Source of the DNA: an uncultured Olsenella sp.
GTDB taxonomy: Bacteria; Actinomycetota; Coriobacteriia; Coriobacteriales; Atopobiaceae
Direction of reading: 5' to 3'
Length of the DNA: 64,000 nt
Assembly: GCA_934660915.1 (NCBI GenBank)
Contig: CAKUIF010000012.1
Span: 1-64,000 of the forward strand
Both the position numbers and the translations under genes were made by a program. The first letter of the stretch is position 1; the number at the start of each line of letters is the position of its first letter. Shown here in pieces: positions 24,089-31,979 of the stretch. Under the pieces are notes generated by a model, which was not told the DNA's origin, did no database searches, and saw only the letters and a program-made list of their open reading frames with translations.

Positions 24089-25885
24089 ATGACGCAGGTC
24101 GGAGACGTTGTCGGCGAGAAGTACGAGATCTTGTCGCTCGTGGGCAAGGGTGGAATGTCGCGCGTGTGGCTTGCCCGCGACCGGCGGCTGAATAAGCTGT
24201 GGGCAATCAAGGAGATCGGCCGCACGGAGCGCGACGCGGGCAACGAGGTGGTCGTGCAGAGCCTCATCGCGGAGGCGAGCCTCATGAAGCGCCTCGATCA
24301 CCCCATGCTGCCCCGCGTCGTGGACATCCTTTACGACGAAGGGGCCATCTTCGTCGTCATGGACTACGTCGAGGGGACCTCGCTTGGACGGGTGCTGCGC
24401 GACGCGGGTCGCCCCTTTGCCGAGGCCGACGTCATCGCCTGGGGCATCCAGCTCTGCGACGTGCTCGAGTATCTCCATACGATGGACCCGCCCATCGTCT
24501 ACCGGGACATGAAGCCCGACAACATCGTGCTGCGGGAGGACGGGGGCGTGCGCCTCGTCGACTTCGGCATCGCGCGAGAATACAAGGAGGGCGCCTCGGC
24601 AGATACCCGCGTGCTCGGGACGAGGGGCTACGCCGCGCCGGAGCAGCTCGCCCACGGCGCCCAGAGCGATGCGAGGACCGATGTCTATTCCCTCGGCGTG
24701 ACGCTCTATGTGCTCGTTACCGGCCGCGCGGCCGCTAAGGAGACCTGCTGGCTGCCTATCCGGCAGATAAACCCCGCGCTCTCGGAGGGGCTCGAGCATG
24801 TTATAGCGAAGGCCACGCAGGCGAATCCGTCCGACCGCTATCAGACAGCCGCCTCCATGCGCCGGGACCTCGAGAACCACGAGAAGCTTACCCGCGCTTA
24901 CCGAGGCGCGCTCAAAAAGAGGCTCGGGAGCTTCAATCTGCTGCGCGCCGCCGGCGCCGCGCTGGCCGTCGCAGGGGCACTGTGCCTCACGGCAAGTCTG
25001 CAGATCAAAAGCTCGTCCTACATGGCTCGCCTCGCCTCGGCTCGCGCGGCGGGCACCGACGCCGACCGTGCCGGCGCCGCGTCGCCCGCGGAGAGGCGCT
25101 ACATGGAGGCGATCGCCGTCGACCCGACGCGAATCGACGCCTACTCCGAGCTGGTGGACGGGGTCTTCAAGGCGGACGGGACCCTCACGGTCCAGGAGGC
25201 GGCGCGCCTGGAGAGGCTCATGGAGGCCCGGCGCCCCGAGATCGAGGGGAGCCCCGGCTACGCGAGGCTTTGCTACGACATCGGTGTCCTGTACTTCGTC
25301 TACTTCGAGCAGGGAGAGGCCGACGAGTCCCGCGGGTACGCGATGAGCGCGGGGGTTCAGGCGGCCCAATGGTTCCGCGCGGCGGCCGACGACTACGACG
25401 CGCGGTCTGCCGCGGGCAAGAAGTGCGACCTCACAAAAAGCGAGCGGTCGAGCGCGCAGGCCTACATCGCCATCGGCGAGTTCTATCGGCGCCTCGCGCA
25501 GGCGACGCTCGAGGGGAGCGAGGGCGATGTGTATACGGGCTACTGGGACATGCTCGAGTCCGCCTTCGGGGGCCTTACGGACGAGGATCCCGTCATGGTG
25601 CGCCTTCGCCTCTGCTCGCTTATTCACGGGATCGTCTCGTCGCCGACGTACCTGAGCGGCCTTAAGCGCGCAGGTGTCTTGCGGGGGAGCGCCGAGGCGC
25701 TTCTGGGCAAGGCGACGCTGATGGCGGCGAGCCTCGAGAGCGATGCGGCGACGAGCTGGAAGGCCCAGCGAATGTGCGCGTCGGTCATCTCGGGCGACGC
25801 ACGCGAGGCAGCCGAGAAGAACATCGAGGACGTGTACGGCAACGCCGCCGCGCGCGCCGCCGAGGAGGGGGTGGTTCGGCCGTGA
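24089..25885 (+). CDS. Membrane-bound Hanks-type serine/threonine kinase
   Basis: A 598-aa protein. The kinase domain spans about 10-275, with a glycine loop GKGGMSRV, Lys41 in WAIKEI, catalytic YRDMKPDN, DFGIA, and an activation loop ending GTRGYAAPEQL. A single membrane helix follows near 300-320 (LLRAAGAALAVAGALCL). The outer C-terminal 270 residues are helical and TPR-like, with no PASTA repeats, unlike PknB. The catalytic motif has YRD rather than HRD. The start is ATG, nine bases after GGAGG; the GTG six bases upstream is too close. It overlaps the next gene by four bases. Confidence 0.9.
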   Translation: MTQVGDVVGEKYEILSLVGKGGMSRVWLARDRRLNKLWAIKEIGRTERDAGNEVVVQSLIAEASLMKRLDHPMLPRVVDILYDEGAIFVVMDYVEGTSLGRVLRDAGRPFAEADVIAWGIQLCDVLEYLHTMDPPIVYRDMKPDNIVLREDGGVRLVDFGIAREYKEGASADTRVLGTRGYAAPEQLAHGAQSDARTDVYSLGVTLYVLVTGRAAAKETCWLPIRQINPALSEGLEHVIAKATQANPSDRYQTAASMRRDLENHEKLTRAYRGALKKRLGSFNLLRAAGAALAVAGALCLTASLQIKSSSYMARLASARAAGTDADRAGAASPAERRYMEAIAVDPTRIDAYSELVDGVFKADGTLTVQEAARLERLMEARRPEIEGSPGYARLCYDIGVLYFVYFEQGEADESRGYAMSAGVQAAQWFRAAADDYDARSAAGKKCDLTKSERSSAQAYIAIGEFYRRLAQATLEGSEGDVYTGYWDMLESAFGGLTDEDPVMVRLRLCSLIHGIVSSPTYLSGLKRAGVLRGSAEALLGKATLMAASLESDAATSWKAQRMCASVISGDAREAAEKNIEDVYGNAAARAAEEGVVRP

Positions 25886-26238
25886 GCTGCCAAGACGCCC
25901 TGTATACAGCGGGAATTTCCTTTTTGGCGTCGTCGATCGCGTGTCTTGTGGCTGCCGCCTGGGCATACCGTGCCCTGGATATCCGGGGCGCCAGGGCGGA
26001 CCTCGCCGGGACTCGGACGGGCGGCGAAAGCATGCCCGGCAGCGTGTCCGCGCCCCGTCGCGCCCGTCCCGCTGTGTCCTCGCAGCTTCGCCGTCCTGCA
26101 CCGCGAGCCGCCTCTGTGGCAGCCCTTGCGGACGAGGCGACCGCGCCGTTGGCCGGGGACCGGGCTCCCCGTTTTCGCATAACCAGGAAGGACATCGTCG
26201 CCGCGAGCGACCAGGATATGGAGGGTGGCCGTACATGA
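25882..26238 (+). CDS. Small single-pass membrane protein
   Basis: A 118-aa protein starting with GTG that overlaps the kinase stop (GTGA) and ending in an ATGA overlap with the surface-protein gene. Residues 9-27 form a membrane helix (GISFLASSIACLVAAAWAY). The rest is a basic, Arg/Ala/Pro-rich cytosolic tail, possibly disordered and rich in Ser/Thr, which could make it a kinase substrate. No domain is recognised. The double overlap strongly supports translation. The frame can be read further upstream, but that part lies inside the kinase gene. Confidence 0.7.
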   Translation: MSCQDALYTAGISFLASSIACLVAAAWAYRALDIRGARADLAGTRTGGESMPGSVSAPRRARPAVSSQLRRPAPRAASVAALADEATAPLAGDRAPRFRITRKDIVAASDQDMEGGRT

Positions 26239-29200
26239 CACACGCAGCAAACCGAAGGAATCGCTCCCGCGACCGCCGCGCGCTTCTTTCCATCGGGGCG
26301 GCGGCCTGTCTCGCGGCCGCGGTCGCCGCCCCCGCGTTGGCCGCCGACGCGCACGGGCTCGCGCTTCTGGCCAGGATCCTGCCGCCGCCCGAGGCGGGCT
26401 GCGAGCTCAGATCAAACCTGCTCGAGGAGGGCGGCGAGAGGGCTGGCGCGCGTTATTGCGCAGAGACGAGCTTCGACGTCGCCATTGAGGTCGCGTGCGA
26501 CGAGCTCGATTCCTCTTCCGCAGACGGCGGGTTGCCGAAGAATATTCGTGTAGAGGAGAACGGGGAGACTGCCGATGGCTGGGCGTGGGAGCCGACGGGC
26601 TCTGCCGACGCCAGGAAGGGCTCCGGCCTGCTGACGAAAACGTTTTGCGACGAGGGGTCCTACGAGGTCGTTGTCGTGGTCGGGAGGGGCCTGAGCGGGC
26701 GGTCGCTTTCGGCAGGCCGGCTCGTGATCGACCGCACCGCCCCGAGCTTCGAGGTCGAGTTCGACAACGACAATGCCCAAAACGGGAGGTATTTCCCTGC
26801 CGCGAGGACGGCGAGCATCGCCGTGACCGAGCCCAACTTCGATCCGGGGCTCATGGATATCGACACCACGGGCATCGTGGGGGCTTGGACGGGCGACGGC
26901 GGTACCCACCGCGTCACCGTTTCATTCGGCGAGGACGGCGAGCACCGCCTGAGGGTGGCGGCGCGCGACCTCGCCGGCAACGCATCGACAGATTTCAACT
27001 CCGAGGTGTTTGTTGTGGACACCGCCGCCCCGTCCGTCGAGATAACGTGCGATAAGGCGCCGACCGGATCCTGGGCGGGCGTCGATTACTACAACCAGGG
27101 CGTGACCGCGACCGTTTCCGTGACGGATGAGAACTTCGACGCATCGACATCGAGGCTTCGCGTCTGCGGCTCGAGAAGCGAGTCCGCGTGGGCGCGGGAC
27201 GGATCCGACCCGCGCGTGTGGACAAAGACTGTGGCGTTCGGCGAGGGCGAGGGGAAGTCGATCCAGGTCGAGGCCCGCGACCTCGCCGGAAATGCCCCCG
27301 AAGCGGGCGAAGCAGGCTTGGCGCTCGGGCCTCTTTCCATCGACTCCGCCGCGCCGGAGGTGGTGCGTGCCGAAATCGACGGGACGCCGGCGAACAACTA
27401 CGAGAGGAGCTGCTATTTCTTTAACCGAGCGGCCTCGCTATTCGTGGAGTTCTCGGACAACATCGGCCTCGAGTCCGTGCGGATCGTCGGCGGCGACGGG
27501 TTCTATGGTCGCGATCTGCCCTTTGCGGCAGACGGCGAAGCCGGAAAGAAGACCGCCCGCGTGTCGCTTGCCCTCGCCGATGGGCATGAGCTTGGCCAGG
27601 ACGTGCTCGTCAAGGCGTGCGACCTTGCCGGCAACGAACGCTGCTGGAGCATCTCGCCTACGGGCACGGCCCGTGTCGTGGGCGAGCGGGAGGTCGAGAA
27701 CCCTTCGATATTTCCGCCCTGGAAGATCCATCCCGAGGTTCTCCTTAGGGATACCGTGGCGCCGCGCCTTCTGCTCGCTGGCGTGGAGGAGGGGAGCTAC
27801 TGTAATGCCCCTCAGGTCGTGAGCCTCGCCGTCGACGAGCTTAACATGGCGTATCTTCTGTCGCACGAGCCTGACCAGGCGATCCTCACCGTGACAAAGC
27901 AGGAAGGCGACGCAGAACGTGCCCAGAGCAGCTGGACTCGGCGGGTGGCCGACCTTGCCGTGACGGGCCGCGGCGAGCTTGTCTTTGACGATGAGCACGG
28001 AGCTGCCCGCGCCTACGGTCGCTACGGCCTGAGCGAGACCTTCTCCGAGGACGGCCACTATGCGGTCGAGGCGCAGGTGACGGATTCCGCGAAGAACCAA
28101 GGGACGGCACGCCTCGCCGAGTTCACCGTTGACCGCACCGCCCCGGTTGCCCGGGTCGATTTCGACAACAACGAAGTGCGTAACGGCAACTATTACCGTG
28201 CGCCTCGAACGGCGACCGTTTCCGTGACCGAGCACAACTTCGATGCGGCCCTCTTCAAGATCGAGACCACGGGCGTGGTCGGCGCTTGGGCCGACGACGG
28301 GGACACGCATACCGCCGTTATCTCGTTCGCCTCTGAAGGCACCCACAGCCTGAAGGTCTCGGGAGAGGACAAGGCGGGCAACAAGATGGCCCCCTATGCA
28401 GCCGATGAGTTCGTTATCGATCTCACCCCACCGACCGTGGCCATATCGGGCATCGAGGACGCCCATGCCTATAACGGGGAAGTGGCCCCGCGCGTCAGCT
28501 TCGGCGACGAGGCGAACTTCGATCCCGACGGTGTCTCCTGGGTCCTCGCGGGCGCCAAGAACGGGGAGGTACACCACGAGGCCGCGGCCGTAGACGGCGA
28601 GCAGGGGCGCGAGGTGGCGTTCGCCGACTTCGAGCGCGTCCCGGGCACGGACGATATCTATACCCTGACGGCCCAGGCGACCGACCTTGCCGGCAACGAG
28701 GCGGAGGCGACGGCGACCTTCTCGGTGAACCGCTTCGGCTCGACCTTCCGCGTGGTCGATGCGGACGCCTACAGGCAAAACAACGGTTACCTCACTTGCG
28801 CCCGCGACGTCGTGGTCGAGGAGGTCAACGTCTCGGGCGTCGCGTCGGAGGAGCACGGGGCAACGGTGACGCAGGGCACCTCGGTGCGGGAGCTTGAGCG
28901 CACGGAGGCTCCGGGGAAGACCGGCTACACGATCGACGAGGGCGTCTCCGAGGCGGACGAGTCGCGCGGCTGGGCGCTGTACCGATACGTCATCGCGGCG
29001 GGTAACTTCATGGGCGACGGCCGCTACCACGTGAGCGTCCGCTCGAGCGACCTCGCCGAAAACGTCAACACGAGCTCCGGGTTCTACGACCGTGCGGTGA
29101 GCGGGGAGGCCGCCGCCGAAGTCAGCTTCATCCTCGACGAGACCGATCCCGTGGTCTGCGGTCTGAGCGTGAACGACGGCGACGTCATCGAGGCGGACGA

Positions 29201-29540
29201 GTACGAAGGCACTTTCAGGGTCGTGGAGAACATCGGCGTCGCCGACGTCAAGGTGTTCGTTGACGGACAGGAAGCTATGGCCAAGGGCGACGAGTACGGC
29301 AACTACTCCTTTCGAGTGAAGAAGGCCGCGTTCACCGACCGCGAGCTCGAAATCGTCGCCACCGACCTGGCAGGCCGCACCGGTGGGGCAAAGGCGACGG
29401 GCTTCCGCGTGACGACCAGCATCTTGGAGCTTCATCCTGTCTGGGCCGCCGGCATCGCCGTTGCGGTTACCCTACTTGTCTGCTTGTGTGTATTTACGCT
29501 GGTAAAGCATGGAAATTCGGAAAGAAGGACATCTCGATGA
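26235..29540 (+). CDS. Large surface protein with repeated Ig-like domains
   Basis: A 1101-aa protein with a signal peptide (about 1-38, LSIGAAACLAAAVAAPALAA). A long extracellular region of Ig-like modules follows, then a C-terminal membrane helix (about 1063-1085, AAGIAVAVTLLVCLCVF) and a short basic tail. At least two modules are close copies: each begins with DRTAP, then a FDN-rich segment with NGxY, ARTA or PRTA, VTE and NFD, the phrase DTTGIVGAW or ETTGVVGAW, and ends DLAGN or DKAGN. ATGA overlap couples it to the small membrane gene. It is probably the surface effector or sensor of the kinase-phosphatase operon; adhesion is possible. Confidence 0.85.
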   Translation: MTHAANRRNRSRDRRALLSIGAAACLAAAVAAPALAADAHGLALLARILPPPEAGCELRSNLLEEGGERAGARYCAETSFDVAIEVACDELDSSSADGGLPKNIRVEENGETADGWAWEPTGSADARKGSGLLTKTFCDEGSYEVVVVVGRGLSGRSLSAGRLVIDRTAPSFEVEFDNDNAQNGRYFPAARTASIAVTEPNFDPGLMDIDTTGIVGAWTGDGGTHRVTVSFGEDGEHRLRVAARDLAGNASTDFNSEVFVVDTAAPSVEITCDKAPTGSWAGVDYYNQGVTATVSVTDENFDASTSRLRVCGSRSESAWARDGSDPRVWTKTVAFGEGEGKSIQVEARDLAGNAPEAGEAGLALGPLSIDSAAPEVVRAEIDGTPANNYERSCYFFNRAASLFVEFSDNIGLESVRIVGGDGFYGRDLPFAADGEAGKKTARVSLALADGHELGQDVLVKACDLAGNERCWSISPTGTARVVGEREVENPSIFPPWKIHPEVLLRDTVAPRLLLAGVEEGSYCNAPQVVSLAVDELNMAYLLSHEPDQAILTVTKQEGDAERAQSSWTRRVADLAVTGRGELVFDDEHGAARAYGRYGLSETFSEDGHYAVEAQVTDSAKNQGTARLAEFTVDRTAPVARVDFDNNEVRNGNYYRAPRTATVSVTEHNFDAALFKIETTGVVGAWADDGDTHTAVISFASEGTHSLKVSGEDKAGNKMAPYAADEFVIDLTPPTVAISGIEDAHAYNGEVAPRVSFGDEANFDPDGVSWVLAGAKNGEVHHEAAAVDGEQGREVAFADFERVPGTDDIYTLTAQATDLAGNEAEATATFSVNRFGSTFRVVDADAYRQNNGYLTCARDVVVEEVNVSGVASEEHGATVTQGTSVRELERTEAPGKTGYTIDEGVSEADESRGWALYRYVIAAGNFMGDGRYHVSVRSSDLAENVNTSSGFYDRAVSGEAAAEVSFILDETDPVVCGLSVNDGDVIEADEYEGTFRVVENIGVADVKVFVDGQEAMAKGDEYGNYSFRVKKAAFTDRELEIVATDLAGRTGGAKATGFRVTTSILELHPVWAAGIAVAVTLLVCLCVFTLVKHGNSERRTSR

Positions 29541-29567
29541 CGATGTATGGGCTTCCTGTTTCCGCTA

Positions 29568-29593
29568 AGATGGATATACATGGATATCCATCT
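29568..29593 (+). promoter_or_regulatory. Probable MazE operator
   Basis: AGATGGATAT (29568-29577) and ATATCCATCT (29584-29593) are perfect 10-bp inverted arms around ACATGG, 12 bases before the mazE start. MazE-like antitoxins usually repress their own operon through such palindromes. Confidence 0.75.
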
Positions 29594-29605
29594 AGGGGAG
29601 GCTTT

Positions 29606-29875
29606 GTGAAAGCGATTCTTTCCAAATGGGGCAACTGCCGTGCCGTGCGCATCCCGTCAGAGGTGTGTGCCCAGCTCGGGGTGGACGCTGGCTCGGTCGC
29701 CGATCTTTCTTTTGATACGGAGGCCGGAGTCGTTACCCTTGCGTTCGAGAAGCCCGAGCGTCGCTACAGCAGGTCCCGGAAGATGACGCTTCGGGAGTTT
29801 GCCGCCGGATGGACGGGGGATAAGGTCGGCGAGGAATGGGGCGGCGCGGACCTCGGCGCGGAGGTTGTCCGATGA
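29606..29875 (+). CDS. mazE: AbrB/MazE-type antitoxin
   Basis: An 89-aa protein with a SpoVT/AbrB-type DNA-binding N-terminus (KAILSKWGNCRAVRIPSEV, residues 2-20). An acidic, disordered-looking C-terminal tail follows (about 55-89) that would wrap the toxin. The start is GTG, five bases after AGGGGAG; longer upstream readings overlap the operator. Its stop overlaps the toxin start (ATGA). It would neutralise MazF and repress the operon. Confidence 0.88.
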   Translation: MKAILSKWGNCRAVRIPSEVCAQLGVDAGSVADLSFDTEAGVVTLAFEKPERRYSRSRKMTLREFAAGWTGDKVGEEWGGADLGAEVVR

Positions 29876-30213
29876 TGTTCGAGCAAGGTGAGCTCATCGA
29901 GCTGGGTTTCGACCCGACATTCGGCCATGAGCCTGCCAAGCGCCGGCCCGCCCTCGTTGTTTCCGACGGCTACTTCAACAACGCGCTCTCCAGCCTCACG
30001 GTGGTCTGCCCCATCGCGTCGACCGCGAATGGCCATCCGCTTCATGTGGCTGTCGCCGAGGGCAACCCGGTTGAGGGGTGCGTGTGCCTGGAGCAGATTC
30101 GGGCGCTCGACCTTTCCGCTCCAGCGCGCTCAGCAAAAAAGCTTGGCGCCTTCCTCGACGAGGCGACGATGACGCGCGTGCTCGACGGCCTCGGCGCCAT
30201 CTTCGGGATTTGA
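29872..30213 (+). CDS. mazF: MazF/PemK-type endoribonuclease toxin
   Basis: A 113-aa PemK/MazF toxin. The core has GELIELGFDPTFGHE, then KRRPALVVSDGYFNN (residues about 23-37), TVVCPIAST (43-51) and LEQIRALDL (about 73-81), the expected SH3-like barrel with the basic and polar residues for RNA cleavage. Two ATGs lie in tandem; the first overlaps the antitoxin stop. The target sequence cannot be predicted. The pair looks complete and functional. Confidence 0.9.
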   Translation: MMFEQGELIELGFDPTFGHEPAKRRPALVVSDGYFNNALSSLTVVCPIASTANGHPLHVAVAEGNPVEGCVCLEQIRALDLSAPARSAKKLGAFLDEATMTRVLDGLGAIFGI

Positions 30214-30256
30214 TCTAAGCCCGCCGAGCGTGTCGCGGACGGCCGAAAAGCCGAAA

Positions 30257-30274
30257 CACCATACTTGTATGGTG
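30257..30274 (+). promoter_or_regulatory. Palindrome before the XRE gene
   Basis: CACCATA and TATGGTG are perfect inverted arms around CTTG, about 35 bases upstream of the XRE start. A longer GGCCGAAAAG/CTTTTCCGTGGCC arrangement surrounds it. A self-operator or a short terminator of mazEF are the two readings. Confidence 0.5.
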
Positions 30275-30308
30275 GTCTTAGCCTTTTCCGTGGCCGAACC
30301 TCTTCTAT

Positions 30309-30566
30309 ATGCCGAAGAAGAGGAACATAACACCAGTCGAGATTGAGTTCTCGGCTAAGCTCGCCTCGCGCCTGCGCGGACTGCGATGTGAGTGCGGTCT
30401 CACTCAGGCCGAGATAGCGGAGCGGGCGAACATCGCTCCGAACACCTATCAGCGCTACGAGAGCGGCGAGAGCCGCCCGGGCACTCCTCTGAACCCGGAG
30501 TTCTATACCCTCGTGGACCTCGCAAAAGCCTTCGACATCGACCTCAAAACACTCCTGGACATCTAA
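30309..30566 (+). CDS. XRE family transcriptional regulator
   Basis: An 85-aa single-domain helix-turn-helix protein. The XRE core spans residues 17-80: LASRLRGLRCECGLTQAEIA, then ANIAPNTYQRYESGESRP and LVDLAKAFDIDLKTLL. The start ATG is close to the upstream palindrome. It may regulate itself or the neighbouring mazEF module. A weak hairpin (30572-30597) follows the stop. Confidence 0.85.
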   Translation: MPKKRNITPVEIEFSAKLASRLRGLRCECGLTQAEIAERANIAPNTYQRYESGESRPGTPLNPEFYTLVDLAKAFDIDLKTLLDI

Positions 30567-30571
30567 TTCGC

Positions 30572-30597
30572 GCCCTTCGGTCCATAGACCGGAGGGC
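30572..30597 (+). terminator. Weak hairpin after the XRE gene
   Basis: GCCCTTCGGTC and GACCGGAGGGC pair with one mismatch around CATA; no clear T-run follows, so termination is uncertain. Confidence 0.4.
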
Positions 30598-30614
30598 CTC
30601 GTCGTTGCAATGAA

Positions 30615-30664
30615 GTTAGCCAAGGTGTACTCTAAGGCTCGATTTAAAGTTAACCAATGCTAAC
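30615..30664 (+). promoter_or_regulatory. DtxR/MntR-like boxes before DUF3793-flavodoxin
   Basis: A strong dyad GTTAACCAATGCTAAC (30649-30664) differs at one base from the box before gpmA-mntH. A weaker copy with a good left half lies at 30615-30630. The strong box ends one base before the ribosome site, so a bound repressor would block transcription or initiation. Confidence 0.65.
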
Positions 30665-30677
30665 AAGAAAGGCTCCC

Positions 30678-31346
30678 ATGGGTCAGGGATTCGACGTTTG
30701 CTTGGGCGATCCTCGTGAGGCGCGCTCGATGGAGGAGTGCTTCGAGTCGGAGTTCGTGCGAACGCTCGTCGTCCAGGCCGGTCTTGTGATGTTTGGCCAT
30801 AAGCCTGCCGCGGTCTTCGGTTTTACCCCAAGGGCCTGGAAGGGAGGGGACGCCAGGGCGGGGCACCTGCTCTCCGCCCGGCTCTTCTCGATGTATGCGC
30901 AAAAGACGGCCGAGCGCGGCATGCGACTCGCCTGGCTCGCCTCGCGCGGGTCGGGGTGCATGCTGCTCGCTTGGCGCCCTGCTCTGGTAAGGAACCTTCT
31001 GTCCAGCGAGGAAAACCGCGCGTTTCTCGCCGAGGCGGGCCTTCCCATAGATTCCGATGACGCGCTCGCCTGCGCGCTCGTCGGTCGCCTGAGGGGTTAT
31101 TACGCCGGCCGCGCGGACTTCCCCCATGAGGTGGGCCTCATGCTCGGCTACCCCGTCGAGGACGTCCGCGGTTTCATGGCCGACGGCGGCCGCGGGGCCA
31201 AGGCCGTCGGGCGTTGGCGCTGCTACGGGGATGTGCTCGCCGCGCAGCGACGCTTCGAGGAGCTCGGGCGCGCGGAGCTTGCGTGCAAAAGGTTATACAC
31301 CGAGGGAGTTTGCGTGAGCGAACTCCTCCGGATGGGCGCCGCCTGA
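30678..31346 (+). CDS. DUF3793 family protein
   Basis: A 222-aa DUF3793 protein. The diagnostic segment HEVGLMLGYPVEDVRGFM occurs near residues 150-168; CFESEFVRTLVVQAGLVMFGHKPA lies near the N-terminus in two short blocks. Family members are found in anaerobes next to flavodoxin, iron or heme genes, as here, and their biochemical role is unknown. The ATG follows AAGAAAGG. With the flavodoxin 50 bases downstream it forms an operon behind a metal-type box, consistent with induction by iron limitation. Confidence 0.8.
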   Translation: MGQGFDVCLGDPREARSMEECFESEFVRTLVVQAGLVMFGHKPAAVFGFTPRAWKGGDARAGHLLSARLFSMYAQKTAERGMRLAWLASRGSGCMLLAWRPALVRNLLSSEENRAFLAEAGLPIDSDDALACALVGRLRGYYAGRADFPHEVGLMLGYPVEDVRGFMADGGRGAKAVGRWRCYGDVLAAQRRFEELGRAELACKRLYTEGVCVSELLRMGAA

Positions 31347-31396
31347 TAGGCAGCCGGCGCATACACGCCCGACAGGGCAGGATATTGGAGGAAAGA

Positions 31397-31822
31397 ATGG
31401 GCAAGATCGCGGTTGTGTACTGGACCGGGACCGGCAACACCGAGGAGATGGCGAACGCCGTCGCGCAGGGCGCGGAAGCCGCGGGCGCCGAGGCCAAGGC
31501 GGTGCTCGTGTCGGACTTCTCGGCAGACGAGGTCGGCGATTACGACGCCGTCGCCTTCGGCTGCCCCGCCATGGGCGCCGAGGAGCTCGAGTCCGACGAG
31601 TTCGAGCCGGTCTGGGAGGCTTGCAAGGGCGTCCTCGGCCAGAAACCCGTCGCGCTGTTCGGCTCCTACGGATGGGGCGGCGGCGAGTGGATGGACTCCT
31701 GGAAGGAGGACGCCGAGGCCGCCGGTCTCAAGGTCGTGGACGTCCTGATCGCCAACGAAGCGCCTGATGACGAGGCTGTAGAGGCCTGCGGCGCCCTCGG
31801 CCGTCAGCTTGCGGAGGCATAA
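31397..31822 (+). CDS. Flavodoxin
   Basis: A 141-aa short-chain flavodoxin. The FMN-phosphate loop is WTGTGNTEEMA (residues 9-19), a ring-flanking loop AFGCPAMGAEELE near 54-66, and the second FMN loop GSYGWGGGEWMD near 86-97. It carries low-potential electrons and commonly replaces ferredoxin when iron is scarce, matching the upstream box and DUF3793 partner. GGAGGAAAG precedes the ATG. A strong terminator closes the unit. Confidence 0.93.
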   Translation: MGKIAVVYWTGTGNTEEMANAVAQGAEAAGAEAKAVLVSDFSADEVGDYDAVAFGCPAMGAEELESDEFEPVWEACKGVLGQKPVALFGSYGWGGGEWMDSWKEDAEAAGLKVVDVLIANEAPDDEAVEACGALGRQLAEA

Positions 31823-31860
31823 GGACCCGCGAGCCTAGGCATACAGGCACGCACATCAAC

Positions 31861-31908
31861 GACGAGCGCCTCTTGCCGATTCGGCATCCACGAGGCGCTC
31901 GTTTTTTG
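31861..31908. terminator. Rho-independent terminator
   Basis: ACGAGCGCCTC (31862-31872) and GAGGCGCTCGT (31892-31902) form an 11-bp perfect stem followed by T6. It ends the flavodoxin unit, with mntH converging from the other side. Confidence 0.9.
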
Positions 31909-31979
31909 CTGCACAAGGCGTTTGCAAAGAAGGGCTCGGCGCGGGCGCCCAATCGGCGTGCCCGCGCCGAGCCCTTGCC

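Noticed and set aside
25743..29540. Single 1265-aa reading frame covering the kinase end and surface protein
   Set aside because: Its first 160 codons lie in the wrong frame of the kinase and small membrane genes. The signal peptide starts at the ATG at 26235.
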